Part shown: in pieces, positions 1 to 6,124 of the stretch
Layout of the letters: every line of letters begins with the position of its first letter
Position numbering within the stretch: position 1 is the stretch's first letter
Origin: Rhizobiaceae bacterium
GTDB lineage: Bacteria; Pseudomonadota; Alphaproteobacteria; Rhizobiales; Rhizobiaceae
Assembly: GCA_014380965.1 (NCBI GenBank)
Contig: JACMIV010000176.1
Span: forward strand, 1-8,029
DNA length: 8,029 bases
Direction of reading: 5' to 3'
Notes under the pieces: generated by a model
Databases searched by the model: none
Seen by the model: only the letters and a program-made list of their open reading frames with translations
Told to the model about the DNA's origin: nothing
Position numbers and translations under genes: made by a program

Positions 1-1
1 G

Positions 2-730
2 CTGCGGCGCGGAAGCGGGACGCCCCTCGTCGTGATCCACGGTTTCGGCTCGGAATCCGGCATGTGGCGGCCGCTGGTCGCTGCGCTTCCCGGCGAGCGG
101 CCGGTGCTGGCCGTGGACCTTCCAAGCCATGGTCTCTCGCCCTCTCATGCGACGAGCTTCGCAGCGATCGTCGACGCCGTCGCCGCTGTTCTGGCCGAGG
201 AGGCGGTGCCAGAAGCCCATCTCGCCGGACATTCGCTCGGCGCTGCGGTGGCGGTTGCGCTTTCGGATGGCGGACAGGTCGGCGCCCGCTCGCTGTTCCT
301 GATGTCCCCCGCAGGGCTCGGCCCCGACATCGACGGCGCTTTCCTCTCCGGCTTCACGCGGGCGCGGGATGCGGCGAGCCTTGCCCCCTGGATGCGGATG
401 CTCGTCCACGACCCCGACAGCCTGCCGGCAAGCCTCGTCGACGCGACGATCCGCTCGCGCGGCGAGCGGGACCTCCTCGGCGCCCAGGCGGCACTCGCCG
501 AGGATCTCTTCCCGGACGCGACGCAAGTCTTCTCCGTGCGCGCGGCACTTCAGCGGGTTGCCGTCCCGGCGCGGATCGTCTTCGGCCTCGCCGACCGGAT
601 CATTCCCGCGCGCCACACGTCCGGCCTGCCCGGAACCGTGGGCCTGCATCTCTTTCCGCAGGTCGGGCACATGCCGCATCTCGAGGTCCGTGACGCCGTT
701 GGCAAACTTCTCGGCGAGCACATTCGATAG
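2..730 (+). CDS. Alpha/beta hydrolase, AcoC-like (acetoin dehydrogenase E2 C-terminal domain type), 5'-truncated by window
   Basis: The frame is open from the window edge and ends at TAG 728-730, giving 242 residues. The first visible residues, LRRGSGTPLVVIHGFG, are the usual first strand and oxyanion loop of an alpha/beta hydrolase, so the true start lies upstream; the GTG at 32 is inside this strand and is not a start. The nucleophile elbow is GHSLG (Ser at fragment residue 78, bases 233-235). The acid is probably Asp198 in LADRIIPA and the base His223 in VGHMPHLE. The stretch SPAGLGPDIDGAFLSGF matches what I recall of the hydrolase half of acetoin dehydrogenase E2 (AcoC), where an N-terminal lipoyl domain precedes this fold. 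That would predict a lipoyl domain just outside the window. A free-standing hydrolase is the alternative. The fold is certain, the AcoC assignment moderate. It is convergent with the small secreted gene. Confidence 0.85.
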   Translation: MRRGSGTPLVVIHGFGSESGMWRPLVAALPGERPVLAVDLPSHGLSPSHATSFAAIVDAVAAVLAEEAVPEAHLAGHSLGAAVAVALSDGGQVGARSLFLMSPAGLGPDIDGAFLSGFTRARDAASLAPWMRMLVHDPDSLPASLVDATIRSRGERDLLGAQAALAEDLFPDATQVFSVRAALQRVAVPARIVFGLADRIIPARHTSGLPGTVGLHLFPQVGHMPHLEVRDAVGKLLGEHIR

Positions 731-786
731 ACTGCGGCGACTGCGGCGCCCAGTCGATTCCTTCGAGCGGCATCGGCAGGATTCGA

Positions 787-820
787 GGCGTCAGGCGGGC
801 CGGATCAGCCCGCCGACACC
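787..820. terminator. GC-rich hairpin between convergent genes, candidate bidirectional terminator
   Basis: The core is a perfect 7-bp stem, GGCGGGC (794-800) with GCCCGCC (808-814), around a 7-base loop. With A793 bulged and one mismatch (C789/A818), pairing continues outward to 787/820. It lies 57 bases past the hydrolase stop and 32 bases past the stop of the opposing small gene, where a shared terminator is expected. No T-run follows on either strand, so it is not a canonical intrinsic terminator. The structure is seen directly; the function is inferred. Confidence 0.45.
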
Positions 821-832
821 GCCGTCGGCCGA

Positions 833-846
833 CAGGCGGACGCCTG
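833..846 (-). repeat. Short inverted repeat next to the small-gene stop codon
   Basis: CAGGCG (833-838) and CGCCTG (841-846) are exact inverted copies separated by two bases, five bases beyond the TAG of the secreted-protein gene on the minus strand. In RNA this could fold as a 5-bp stem with a 4-base loop and may act with the larger hairpin at 787-820 to end or protect the minus-strand transcript. No T-run follows, so a role in termination is only possible. Confidence 0.3.
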
Positions 847-851
847 CCGAG

Positions 852-1232
852 CTACTGGCCGATGCCGCCGGTCAAGGTCGGGTCGAGCGCATCGGAAGTG
901 GTGGCGATCACAGCGGGGTCGGCTTCGAGCACGGCGAGACGGTTGCCGTTGCGGCGGATCTCGACGGTTGAGGCAGCGCCTGAGGAAGCCGGGACGGCGA
1001 AGACCAGCGTCTGCCCGTCGGCGAGCACTGCGCTCACGCGGAGCGGCGTCGCGTCCTGCGAGGATGAGACGGTCGCCACGACGCGCAATCCATCGGCTTC
1101 CTCGGTGTAGTAGAGGATGCCCGTTGCGCCGGCGAGCACGAACGTCTTGCCGCCCAGCGGCGCGAGATCGCCCGCGGTTGCGGAAGCGATGCAAAAGACG
1201 GTGGAAAGTCCCGTCGAAATCAGCCTGAGCAT
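852..1232 (-). CDS. Small secreted protein of unknown function
   Basis: The product has 126 residues. The ATG at 1232 is chosen because it opens a clear signal peptide: MLRLIS, then a hydrophobic stretch to about residue 18, with likely cleavage after ATA at residue 20. The longer upstream reading has no protein-like character. A GGGGAGG sequence lies about 21 bases upstream, which is rather far for a ribosome-binding site. The mature part (about 106 residues) has no cysteine and looks beta-rich. Notable stretches are GGKTFVLAGATGILYY and VEIRRNGNRLAVLEAD, with a Ser/Thr/Asp-rich C-terminal tail. I recall similar small exported proteins in Rhizobiales but know no function or named domain. It probably resides in the periplasm. 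It follows the acyltransferase gene on the same strand after 175 bp, which seems to hold its own promoter. Confidence 0.75.
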   Translation of the reverse strand: MLRLISTGLSTVFCIASATAGDLAPLGGKTFVLAGATGILYYTEEADGLRVVATVSSSQDATPLRVSAVLADGQTLVFAVPASSGAASTVEIRRNGNRLAVLEADPAVIATTSDALDPTLTGGIGQ

Positions 1233-1265
1233 GTCGTCTATCCCGTTCGTTTGCCTCCCCGTCGG

Positions 1266-1293
1266 TGATAGCAGTCTATGCTGCGGTGCACAA
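1266..1293 (-). promoter_or_regulatory. Candidate promoter for the small secreted gene
   Basis: Read on the minus strand, TTGTGC (1293-1288) is followed after 16 bases by CTATCA (1271-1266), loosely matching housekeeping -35 and -10 elements of alphaproteobacteria. It lies 33-61 bases ahead of the ATG at 1232, a reasonable distance. Only partial consensus agreement is seen. Confidence 0.3.
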
Positions 1294-1333
1294 TGACCTT
1301 GCGGCATGAAGTGGTTTTTGGACAAGCCGCCCT

Positions 1334-1367
1334 TGTCTCCAAGCGGACCGGTCCGCAAGGCAAGACA
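1334..1367 (-). terminator. Imperfect stem-loop downstream of the acyltransferase gene, candidate terminator
   Basis: The centre is a perfect 14-base palindrome, GCGGACCGGTCCGC (1343-1356). It is flanked by complementary CC/GG and TGTCT/AGACA arms (1334-1340 with 1359-1367) with a small internal loop and a bulge. It starts about 40 bases past the TGA of the acyltransferase on the minus strand. A second hairpin, GACAAG (1321-1326) with CTTGTC (1332-1337), shares bases 1334-1337 with it, so the two cannot both form fully. No T-run follows on the minus strand. A role in termination or attenuation is inferred. Confidence 0.35.
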
Positions 1368-1407
1368 ATAGACGACGAAGCCCGAGGAACGTCCGTCGGC
1401 AAACCGT

Positions 1408-2685
1408 TCAGTCGAGGCGCAGCAGGCGTTTGACCCTGGCGCGGACGAGGCGCGCCGTGTTGCGCGCGGCATGGACCTGTTCGAGTCCCTTTGCGGCGCG
1501 CCCGACGCGCCCGGCGGCCGTCTTTTCCAGCCCGACGACGAGCGTCTCGACCCGGATGCGCCCCTTCCACAGGCGGTTCATCAGGAAGTGGTCGGGCACC
1601 GCGCAGGAATCGGCGCGCAGGACCGTGCGGTCGGCCATCAGCGCGTCGGTCGCGAGCAGCATCATCTGGAGGCCGGGCGAGGCCGCGGCATGGGTCTCGT
1701 CATAGGCCATCTTCCAGGCGAATGCCTCGCCGCCGAGAACGAAGGCGACGAGGCTCGCGACGGGCTGGCCGCCGACCTTCAGCGTGAAGATGCGGGTGCG
1801 GTCCTTCTCGGCGAGACCGTTGACGCTTTCGCGGGCGAAGGCGGCGCGGTAGCGGTCCATGACGAGGGCGCTGCGCGCACGCCCCTTCCAACCGCTCGCC
1901 TCGAGCACCAGAAACTCTTCCATGGCGTGGCGCACGGCGACGGGGTTGCGGGCGATCTCGAAGCTGACCGGGCCCTTGGCTTCCAGCATGCGGCGCTGGC
2001 GCTGCAGCTCGCGGCGGCGCTTGGCGGAAAGGCCGCTTGCAGCCGTTTCCGCATTGCCCTTGTCGAACGCCGCCCGGTCGAAGCCGTTGACGCAGGCGAG
2101 CGGCAGCCCGAGAGCCTTTGCCGCGGCGAGGATCGTCTGCGCGAAAGGCTCGTCGATCCGAAGATCCGGCAGGACGAGAACGTCGGGGAGGCCGAGCGCC
2201 GGTTTGCCGATGGTCGCGAGCAGGCTTTCGAGCGTCTCCTGCGGATCGTCGGCATCGACGAGCGGCGTGCCGAGCGGCCCGAAGGGATGCGTCCAGGCGC
2301 GGATCACCTGCGGCCCGCCGAAGAGCCCTGCCCGTTCCGTGGAATACGGCATGAGGAAGCGCAGGCGGCTCCGGCGCAGTCCCTCGTCGCGCACGACCAT
2401 CAGCCGGACCTGGCGCTCGTCGAGGCGCGGCATCGCGGGAATGAGGAATTGCGGAGCGAAGAAGACGTTCTGGTCGATCAGGCGCTGGGTCAGGAAGTCG
2501 AGTTCCTCGACGAGGGCGAAGGCTGCCGTCGGCGCGTAGAGGGAGAACCGGCGCACGCCGAGTTCCGTCCCGATCTCGATGCTGGATTCCGGATCGTCCG
2601 CCGCCGGGCACTGGTCGACCAGCCCGATGGCCGGTGCCGCGCTCGGTGAGGACAGCATCTCGTCGACAAGGGGCTGCGCGCTCAT
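1408..2685 (-). CDS. GNAT / BioF2-like (CelD-type) acyltransferase
   Basis: The product has 425 residues. The ATG at 2685 is chosen because ATGA (2685-2682) overlaps the stop of the preceding flippase frame, an arrangement typical of translational coupling; the longer upstream reading is only flippase DNA in the wrong frame. The C-terminal half has the pattern of the BioF2-like acetyltransferase domain (PF13480): a basic helix AKRRRELQRQRRMLE (about 221-235), LEASGWKGRARSAL (about 261-274), a GNAT-like strand with GGQPVASLVAFVLGGEAFAWKMAYDE (about 305-330, here described rather than as one motif), and PGLQMMLLATDALM (about 337-350). No membrane segment or signal peptide is seen, so it is cytoplasmic. 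The family includes CelD- and FemAB-like proteins that acylate polysaccharide or cell-wall precursors using acyl-CoA or aminoacyl-tRNA. Pairing with a flippase suggests modification of a lipid-linked glycan. The substrate is unknown. Confidence 0.85.
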   Translation of the reverse strand: MSAQPLVDEMLSSPSAAPAIGLVDQCPAADDPESSIEIGTELGVRRFSLYAPTAAFALVEELDFLTQRLIDQNVFFAPQFLIPAMPRLDERQVRLMVVRDEGLRRSRLRFLMPYSTERAGLFGGPQVIRAWTHPFGPLGTPLVDADDPQETLESLLATIGKPALGLPDVLVLPDLRIDEPFAQTILAAAKALGLPLACVNGFDRAAFDKGNAETAASGLSAKRRRELQRQRRMLEAKGPVSFEIARNPVAVRHAMEEFLVLEASGWKGRARSALVMDRYRAAFARESVNGLAEKDRTRIFTLKVGGQPVASLVAFVLGGEAFAWKMAYDETHAAASPGLQMMLLATDALMADRTVLRADSCAVPDHFLMNRLWKGRIRVETLVVGLEKTAAGRVGRAAKGLEQVHAARNTARLVRARVKRLLRLD

Positions 2686-4098
2686 GGCCGGCGCGCCTTG
2701 TCGCTTGCCGATCCGCCGCCGTTCGACAGCCCGGAGAACACGACGAGCTTCAGCCCGAGCCTGCGGAACGCGACGGAATAAAGCGCGGCGGCTTCGAAGA
2801 TCATCGCGACCGCCGTCGCGAGCGCGGCGCCGTAAAGGCCGTAGAGCGGTATCAGCATGATGTTCAATCCCACATTGAGGACGATCGTGGCGAAGTAGAC
2901 CGCAGCGCACGCCTTCTGCTGGCCGACATGGTGAGCACGCTCTCCGCCGGGCCGCCCGCGGCCCGGGCGACGACGCCGAGAACGAGGATGAAGAGAAGCG
3001 GATAGCCGGCGCGGAACTCCGGCCCGAAGAGATCGATCAGGGCATCGCCGAAAACGAGCATGAGGCCCGCCATCGCGAGCGAGGGCCAGAAGGTCCAAAG
3101 GATCGTCTGGCGCACGAAGCGTTCGAAGGCCAAGGGATCGCCCGCGTGGTGGAAATGCGAGAAGCGCTGGGCGGCGGCTGCCTTCACCGCGAAATAGACG
3201 AAGTGGACGAGGACGAGCGTCTTCACCGCGACGTAGGAGACGGCAGTGTCGGCCGGCATCATGAAATAGCCGACCATCAGGATGTCGATATTGGTGGGAG
3301 GTTGAAGAAGCCGTCGACGAGGAAGATCGGCAGCGCGACCGCCATCCACGCCCGGAACCGCATCTCCCGCGGGGCAGGTCCCGCCTGAAGCATCGTCCCG
3401 CGGCGGACGAAAGGGAACTGGCCGAGCGTCGTCGCATAGGTGGCGATGAGGAGGCAGAGGACGGCTGTCTCGGCGTCGGAGGGGCGGCCGAGAGGCCCTG
3501 TGGCCAATGCCATCGCGCAAAGGATGGGGATCGGCCGCACGATGAAGGTCGGCAGCAGCGCGAGCCGCGCAAAGGCGTGCGCCCGTGCGGTGCCGTCCAG
3601 CGCCTCGCCGAGCGCCATCATCGGCAGACAAGCCGCGCCGATGACGAGCGGCAGGAGGTAGTAGTCCGGCACCGATGCCCGGAAGACGAGGAGGGCGGCG
3701 ACGACGGCGAGAACGCTGGCCGAGGCGAACGCGAAAATTCGGCTGGCGAAAAGAACGCCGCGCGGGAGACCCGCCTCGCCGGTCACGCGATACTCCGGCG
3801 CGAAGCGGATGACGACGGTCTGAAAGGCGAGGCAGGAGAGGCCGCCGAGGATGACGGAGGCGACGAAGACGCCGTATTCCGCCCCGCCCATCCAGCGCGC
3901 GAGAAGCAACTGGCTAAGGAAGGCGAGGCCCGCAGAAAGGATGCGGACTGCGAAGGCGAAGAGCGCCATGCGGGCGGAGGCGGACTGCGCACTGCGGTCC
4001 GACATCAGGCGATGGAGGCCGGAAAGCGTGGGTCTCAGCGTCCCGAGGAGCCGCGGCGGCACGAGGCGGCAAGCCAGTCTTTCCGCCGACAGCATCAC
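2682..4098 (-). pseudogene. Polysaccharide (Wzx-type) flippase, broken by two frameshifts
   Basis: Three successive minus-strand frames together spell one multi-pass membrane protein of about 471 residues, normal for the family. Frame one runs from GTG 4098 or ATG 4095 to VDGFFNLP. Frame two continues as TNIDILMVGYF from about 3298. Frame three continues as GQQKACAAVYFATI from about 2925 to TGA 2682. Each switch is repaired by adding one base: one G on the plus strand at 3296-3298 and one C at 2923-2924. The family signature LLLARWMGGAEYGVF lies near residues 64-78, and repeated 20-residue hydrophobic segments run throughout. Such proteins (polysaccharide synthesis/MOP flippases) carry lipid-linked glycan units across the inner membrane. 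As written, translation stops at 3277, after about 270 residues, so the product would be non-functional. Recent decay and sequencing error are both possible. The coding pattern is otherwise undamaged. The stop overlaps the acyltransferase start. Confidence 0.8.
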
Positions 4099-4118
4099 GA
4101 TCGCGCTCGCCCGTTTTG

Positions 4119-4136
4119 TCTCCTTCCGACCGGAAG
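4119..4136 (-). promoter_or_regulatory. Ribosome-binding site candidate overlapped by an inverted repeat, ahead of the flippase
   Basis: On the minus strand a strong Shine-Dalgarno-like AAGGAGA occupies 4125-4119. It lies 20 bases before the GTG at 4098 and 23 before the ATG at 4095, farther than usual, and no nearer in-frame start exists. The inverted repeat CTTCCG-AC-CGGAAG (4123-4136) shares three bases with it. In RNA this could form a short stem partly covering the site, or in DNA serve as an operator. Confidence 0.35.
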
Positions 4137-4175
4137 TGAGAAGCCGAAGACTAGCGCTCGAAGTTTAAGATTTGG

Positions 4176-4203
4176 CCCAACGGACCTTCCGCAAGGCGTT
4201 GGG
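4176..4203 (-). terminator. Hairpin downstream of the DUF924 gene, candidate terminator
   Basis: CCCAACG (4176-4182) pairs with CGTTGGG (4197-4203). Inside, CCTT (4185-4188) pairs with AAGG (4193-4196) around a 4-base loop, leaving only a 2-base bulge. The hairpin begins 21 bases past the TAA of the DUF924 gene and is followed on the minus strand by the A/T-rich CCAAATCTTAAACTT. That is not a true T-run, so termination is plausible but unproven. It would separate the DUF924 gene from the flippase pair. Confidence 0.45.
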
Positions 4204-4224
4204 AGAAAACCGCCTGCGACCGCT

Positions 4225-4773
4225 TTAGCCGGTGAAGCCGCCGCCGTCGAGAAACGCCCGCTCTTCTGCCGTCGTCTCGCGGCCGAGGACGGCGTTGCGG
4301 TGCGGAAAGCGTCCGAAGCGCCGGACGATGTCGCGATGCTCCTCGGCGAAGGAGACATTCTCGGGGCCGATCTCGCCCATCCATTCGACGCATGCCACCT
4401 GGTCGGCGAGGTTTTCCGAATGCATGAGGGGCATGGCGAGGAACTGGTTGATATCCTCGCCGACCGTATGGGCGTCGCCCCGCTCCAACGCGATGCGCGC
4501 AATGGCAAGCGCCCTCGCGTCGGTCGAGAACGTCTTCGCATCGCCGCGGAACATGTTGCGCGGAAATTGGTCGAGCAGGATGACCAGCGCGAGCGCTCCC
4601 GTCGGCTCCTCGATCCACTCATCGAGTTCGCCGCCGGCGGCTCTCTCGTAGATATCCTCGAACCGCCGCTTCACTTCCTCGTCGAAAGCCTCGTCCTTCT
4701 CGAACCAGCGTTCTGTTCCGGCCTCGCGCCAGAAGTCGACGATGGTCTGGGGATCGATGGCATAGTTGCTCAT
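4225..4773 (-). CDS. DUF924 family protein
   Basis: The product has 182 residues, the usual length for DUF924 (PF06041). It runs from ATG 4773 to TAA 4225, with a weak GGA about 9-12 bases ahead of the ATG. Family hallmarks are the N-terminal VDFWREAGTERWFEKDEAFD (about 12-31), the central ALALVILLDQFPRNMFRG (about 60-77), PLMHSENLADQ (about 114-124), and the C-terminal HRDIVRRFGRFPHRNAVLGR (about 145-164). These proteins are predicted to be all-helical, TPR-like and cytoplasmic. Their biochemical role is not established and I assign none. No signal peptide or membrane segment is present. It follows the CobW-like gene after 141 bp on the same strand and may be read from that transcript or from its own promoter. 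A candidate terminator follows it. The family assignment is firm. Confidence 0.92.
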   Translation of the reverse strand: MSNYAIDPQTIVDFWREAGTERWFEKDEAFDEEVKRRFEDIYERAAGGELDEWIEEPTGALALVILLDQFPRNMFRGDAKTFSTDARALAIARIALERGDAHTVGEDINQFLAMPLMHSENLADQVACVEWMGEIGPENVSFAEEHRDIVRRFGRFPHRNAVLGRETTAEERAFLDGGGFTG

Positions 4774-4914
4774 GTCGTCATCCGTCTGAGGCCCGCGGAG
4801 GAATCGCCGCTGCCGCGACGTCGCAGATAGTGCGCGCCCTTGCTGGGCGAAAGGCCGCGGCCCTCCGGCGCGAATGGCGCGATGGCTGAGGTCACTCCGT
4901 CGCGGCAGGCGGCA

Positions 4915-6093
4915 TCAGCCGCCGAAGCAGAGACCTGGGATGGCCAGCGGATTGTCGAGAAGCGCCGCGCGGTCCGGGGCATCGATCCGCGGCCGACCGG
5001 AGAAGGCGCCGAAGAGATCGCGCACGATTCGCTCGTTCAACCCTTCGCCGATGAGGACGAGCCGAGATCCCGGCGCCTCGCCGTCAGGCCAAGCGGCAAG
5101 CCGCGCCGGAGGGTGGAGATAGCCGCGCACGCCATGGAGCACGAGCGGACGAAGGGGATCCTCGGTGGTCCATACCACCGCCTTCATCCGCAACAGGTTC
5201 CGCCCCTGCGTCTCGCCGAGGATATCCAGAAAGGCCTCTATGGCGGACAAGGGAAGCGGGGCGTCGTGGCGGATCGAGAACGAGCCGATATCGCCGTGCC
5301 GGGCGTTCCTAGGGCCATGATCGTGCTCGTGATCATGCGGATGGCGGTGATCATGCCCGTGGTGGGAATGGCGATGCGGGTGGGCGGCCCCCTCGCGCTC
5401 GTCCTGGAGCCAGCGCGCCACGTCCGCCGTCTTCGTCTCCGGATCGTAGAGTCCACAGTCGAACAGGCGGGTGGCGATCGCCTCGCCGCGTTCGCCCCAG
5501 AGGATCGGCGCTCGCGGATTGATCGCGGCGATGAGCGCAAGGAGAGCGTCGATCGAGTCGTCCGGATCGGCGCCGGACACGACCAGATCGGTCTTAGTGA
5601 GGACGATCCGGTCGGCGACGGCGACCTGACGCCGGGCTTCCTCCCGCGTTTCGAGATTGACGGCGCCCGAAAGCGCGTCGACGACGGCGACGACGCCGTC
5701 CAGCGCATAGGCCTGGACGAGCGCCGGGTGGCCCATGAGCGCTGCAAGAATCGGCGTCGGATCGGCAAGTCCGGTCGTCTCGACGACCACCCGCTTCAAG
5801 GCTGCAACGCGGCCCGTCTGCATGCGGTCGACGAGATCGGCGAGCGTGTCGACGAGATCGCCGCGGATTGTGCAGCAGAGGCACCCGTCGGAGAGTTCGA
5901 TCACCCCGTCCTTCGCCGTCTCGACGAGGAGATGGTCGATCCCGGCCTCGCCGAACTCGTTGACGATGACCGCCGTGTCGGTGACGGAGGGGTCGGCGAG
6001 CAGCCGGTTGAGGAGCGTCGTCTTGCCCGCGCCCAGAAAGCCCGTGAGGACCGTGACGCGGACAGGCATCGCAGCGGGCGGCGCCACGTTCAT
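4915..6093 (-). CDS. CobW/COG0523 family GTPase, putative metal chaperone
   Basis: The product has 392 residues from the ATG at 6093, which has GGTGG 8 bases upstream. A GTG at 6105 and an ATG at 6069 are alternatives. Motifs in order are: Walker A GFLGAGKTT (about 18-26), EFG at 46-48, the metal-binding CLCC within GCLCCTIRGDL (CxCC at 71-74), Walker B-region VVVETTGLADP (about 102-112), and the base-specificity motif TKTD (166-169, in place of NKxD). A histidine-rich loop at about 238-259 holds 12 His in 22 residues. The CobW C-terminal domain follows (about 267-390). COG0523 proteins are cytosolic GTP-dependent metallochaperones for zinc, cobalt or other metals. The His-rich loop suggests Zn, Ni or Co. 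Involvement in cobalamin synthesis is not indicated, as no cob gene is nearby. The gene starts 31 bp past the carboxypeptidase stop, so co-transcription is likely. Confidence 0.93.
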   Translation of the reverse strand: MNVAPPAAMPVRVTVLTGFLGAGKTTLLNRLLADPSVTDTAVIVNEFGEAGIDHLLVETAKDGVIELSDGCLCCTIRGDLVDTLADLVDRMQTGRVAALKRVVVETTGLADPTPILAALMGHPALVQAYALDGVVAVVDALSGAVNLETREEARRQVAVADRIVLTKTDLVVSGADPDDSIDALLALIAAINPRAPILWGERGEAIATRLFDCGLYDPETKTADVARWLQDEREGAAHPHRHSHHGHDHRHPHDHEHDHGPRNARHGDIGSFSIRHDAPLPLSAIEAFLDILGETQGRNLLRMKAVVWTTEDPLRPLVLHGVRGYLHPPARLAAWPDGEAPGSRLVLIGEGLNERIVRDLFGAFSGRPRIDAPDRAALLDNPLAIPGLCFGG

Positions 6094-6124
6094 CGTATGA
6101 TCCACCGGTCGCCCGACAAGCCGC

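Noticed and set aside
1306..1371. Plus-strand 21-codon open frame beginning MKWFLDKPP
   Set aside because: It has no ribosome-binding site and overlaps the hairpins downstream of the acyltransferase, so chance is the simplest explanation.
1471..2649. Plus-strand open frame of 392 codons
   Set aside because: It is antisense to the acyltransferase and has an unnatural composition rich in Glu, Arg, Ala and Gly.
2915..3305. Programmed ribosomal frameshifting in the flippase
   Set aside because: Both joins would need a -1 shift, but neither has a slippery heptamer of the usual form, and two such events in one flippase would be unprecedented to my knowledge.
3577..4830. Plus-strand open frame of 417 codons
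   Set aside because: It is antisense to the flippase and the DUF924 gene and shows no domain pattern.
4774..4914. Minus-strand open frame through the gap between the CobW and DUF924 genes
   Set aside because: Its reading begins inside the CobW gene in another frame and has no start with a ribosome-binding site. I see only short GC-rich inverted repeats here, such as GGCCGCGGCC at 4853-4862 and CGCCC/GGGCG at 4835-4849, and no clear promoter.
5290..5385. Repetitive CAT/GTG-rich DNA resembling tandem repeats
   Set aside because: It is the coding sequence of the histidine-rich loop of the CobW protein; the repetition reflects His and Asp codons.
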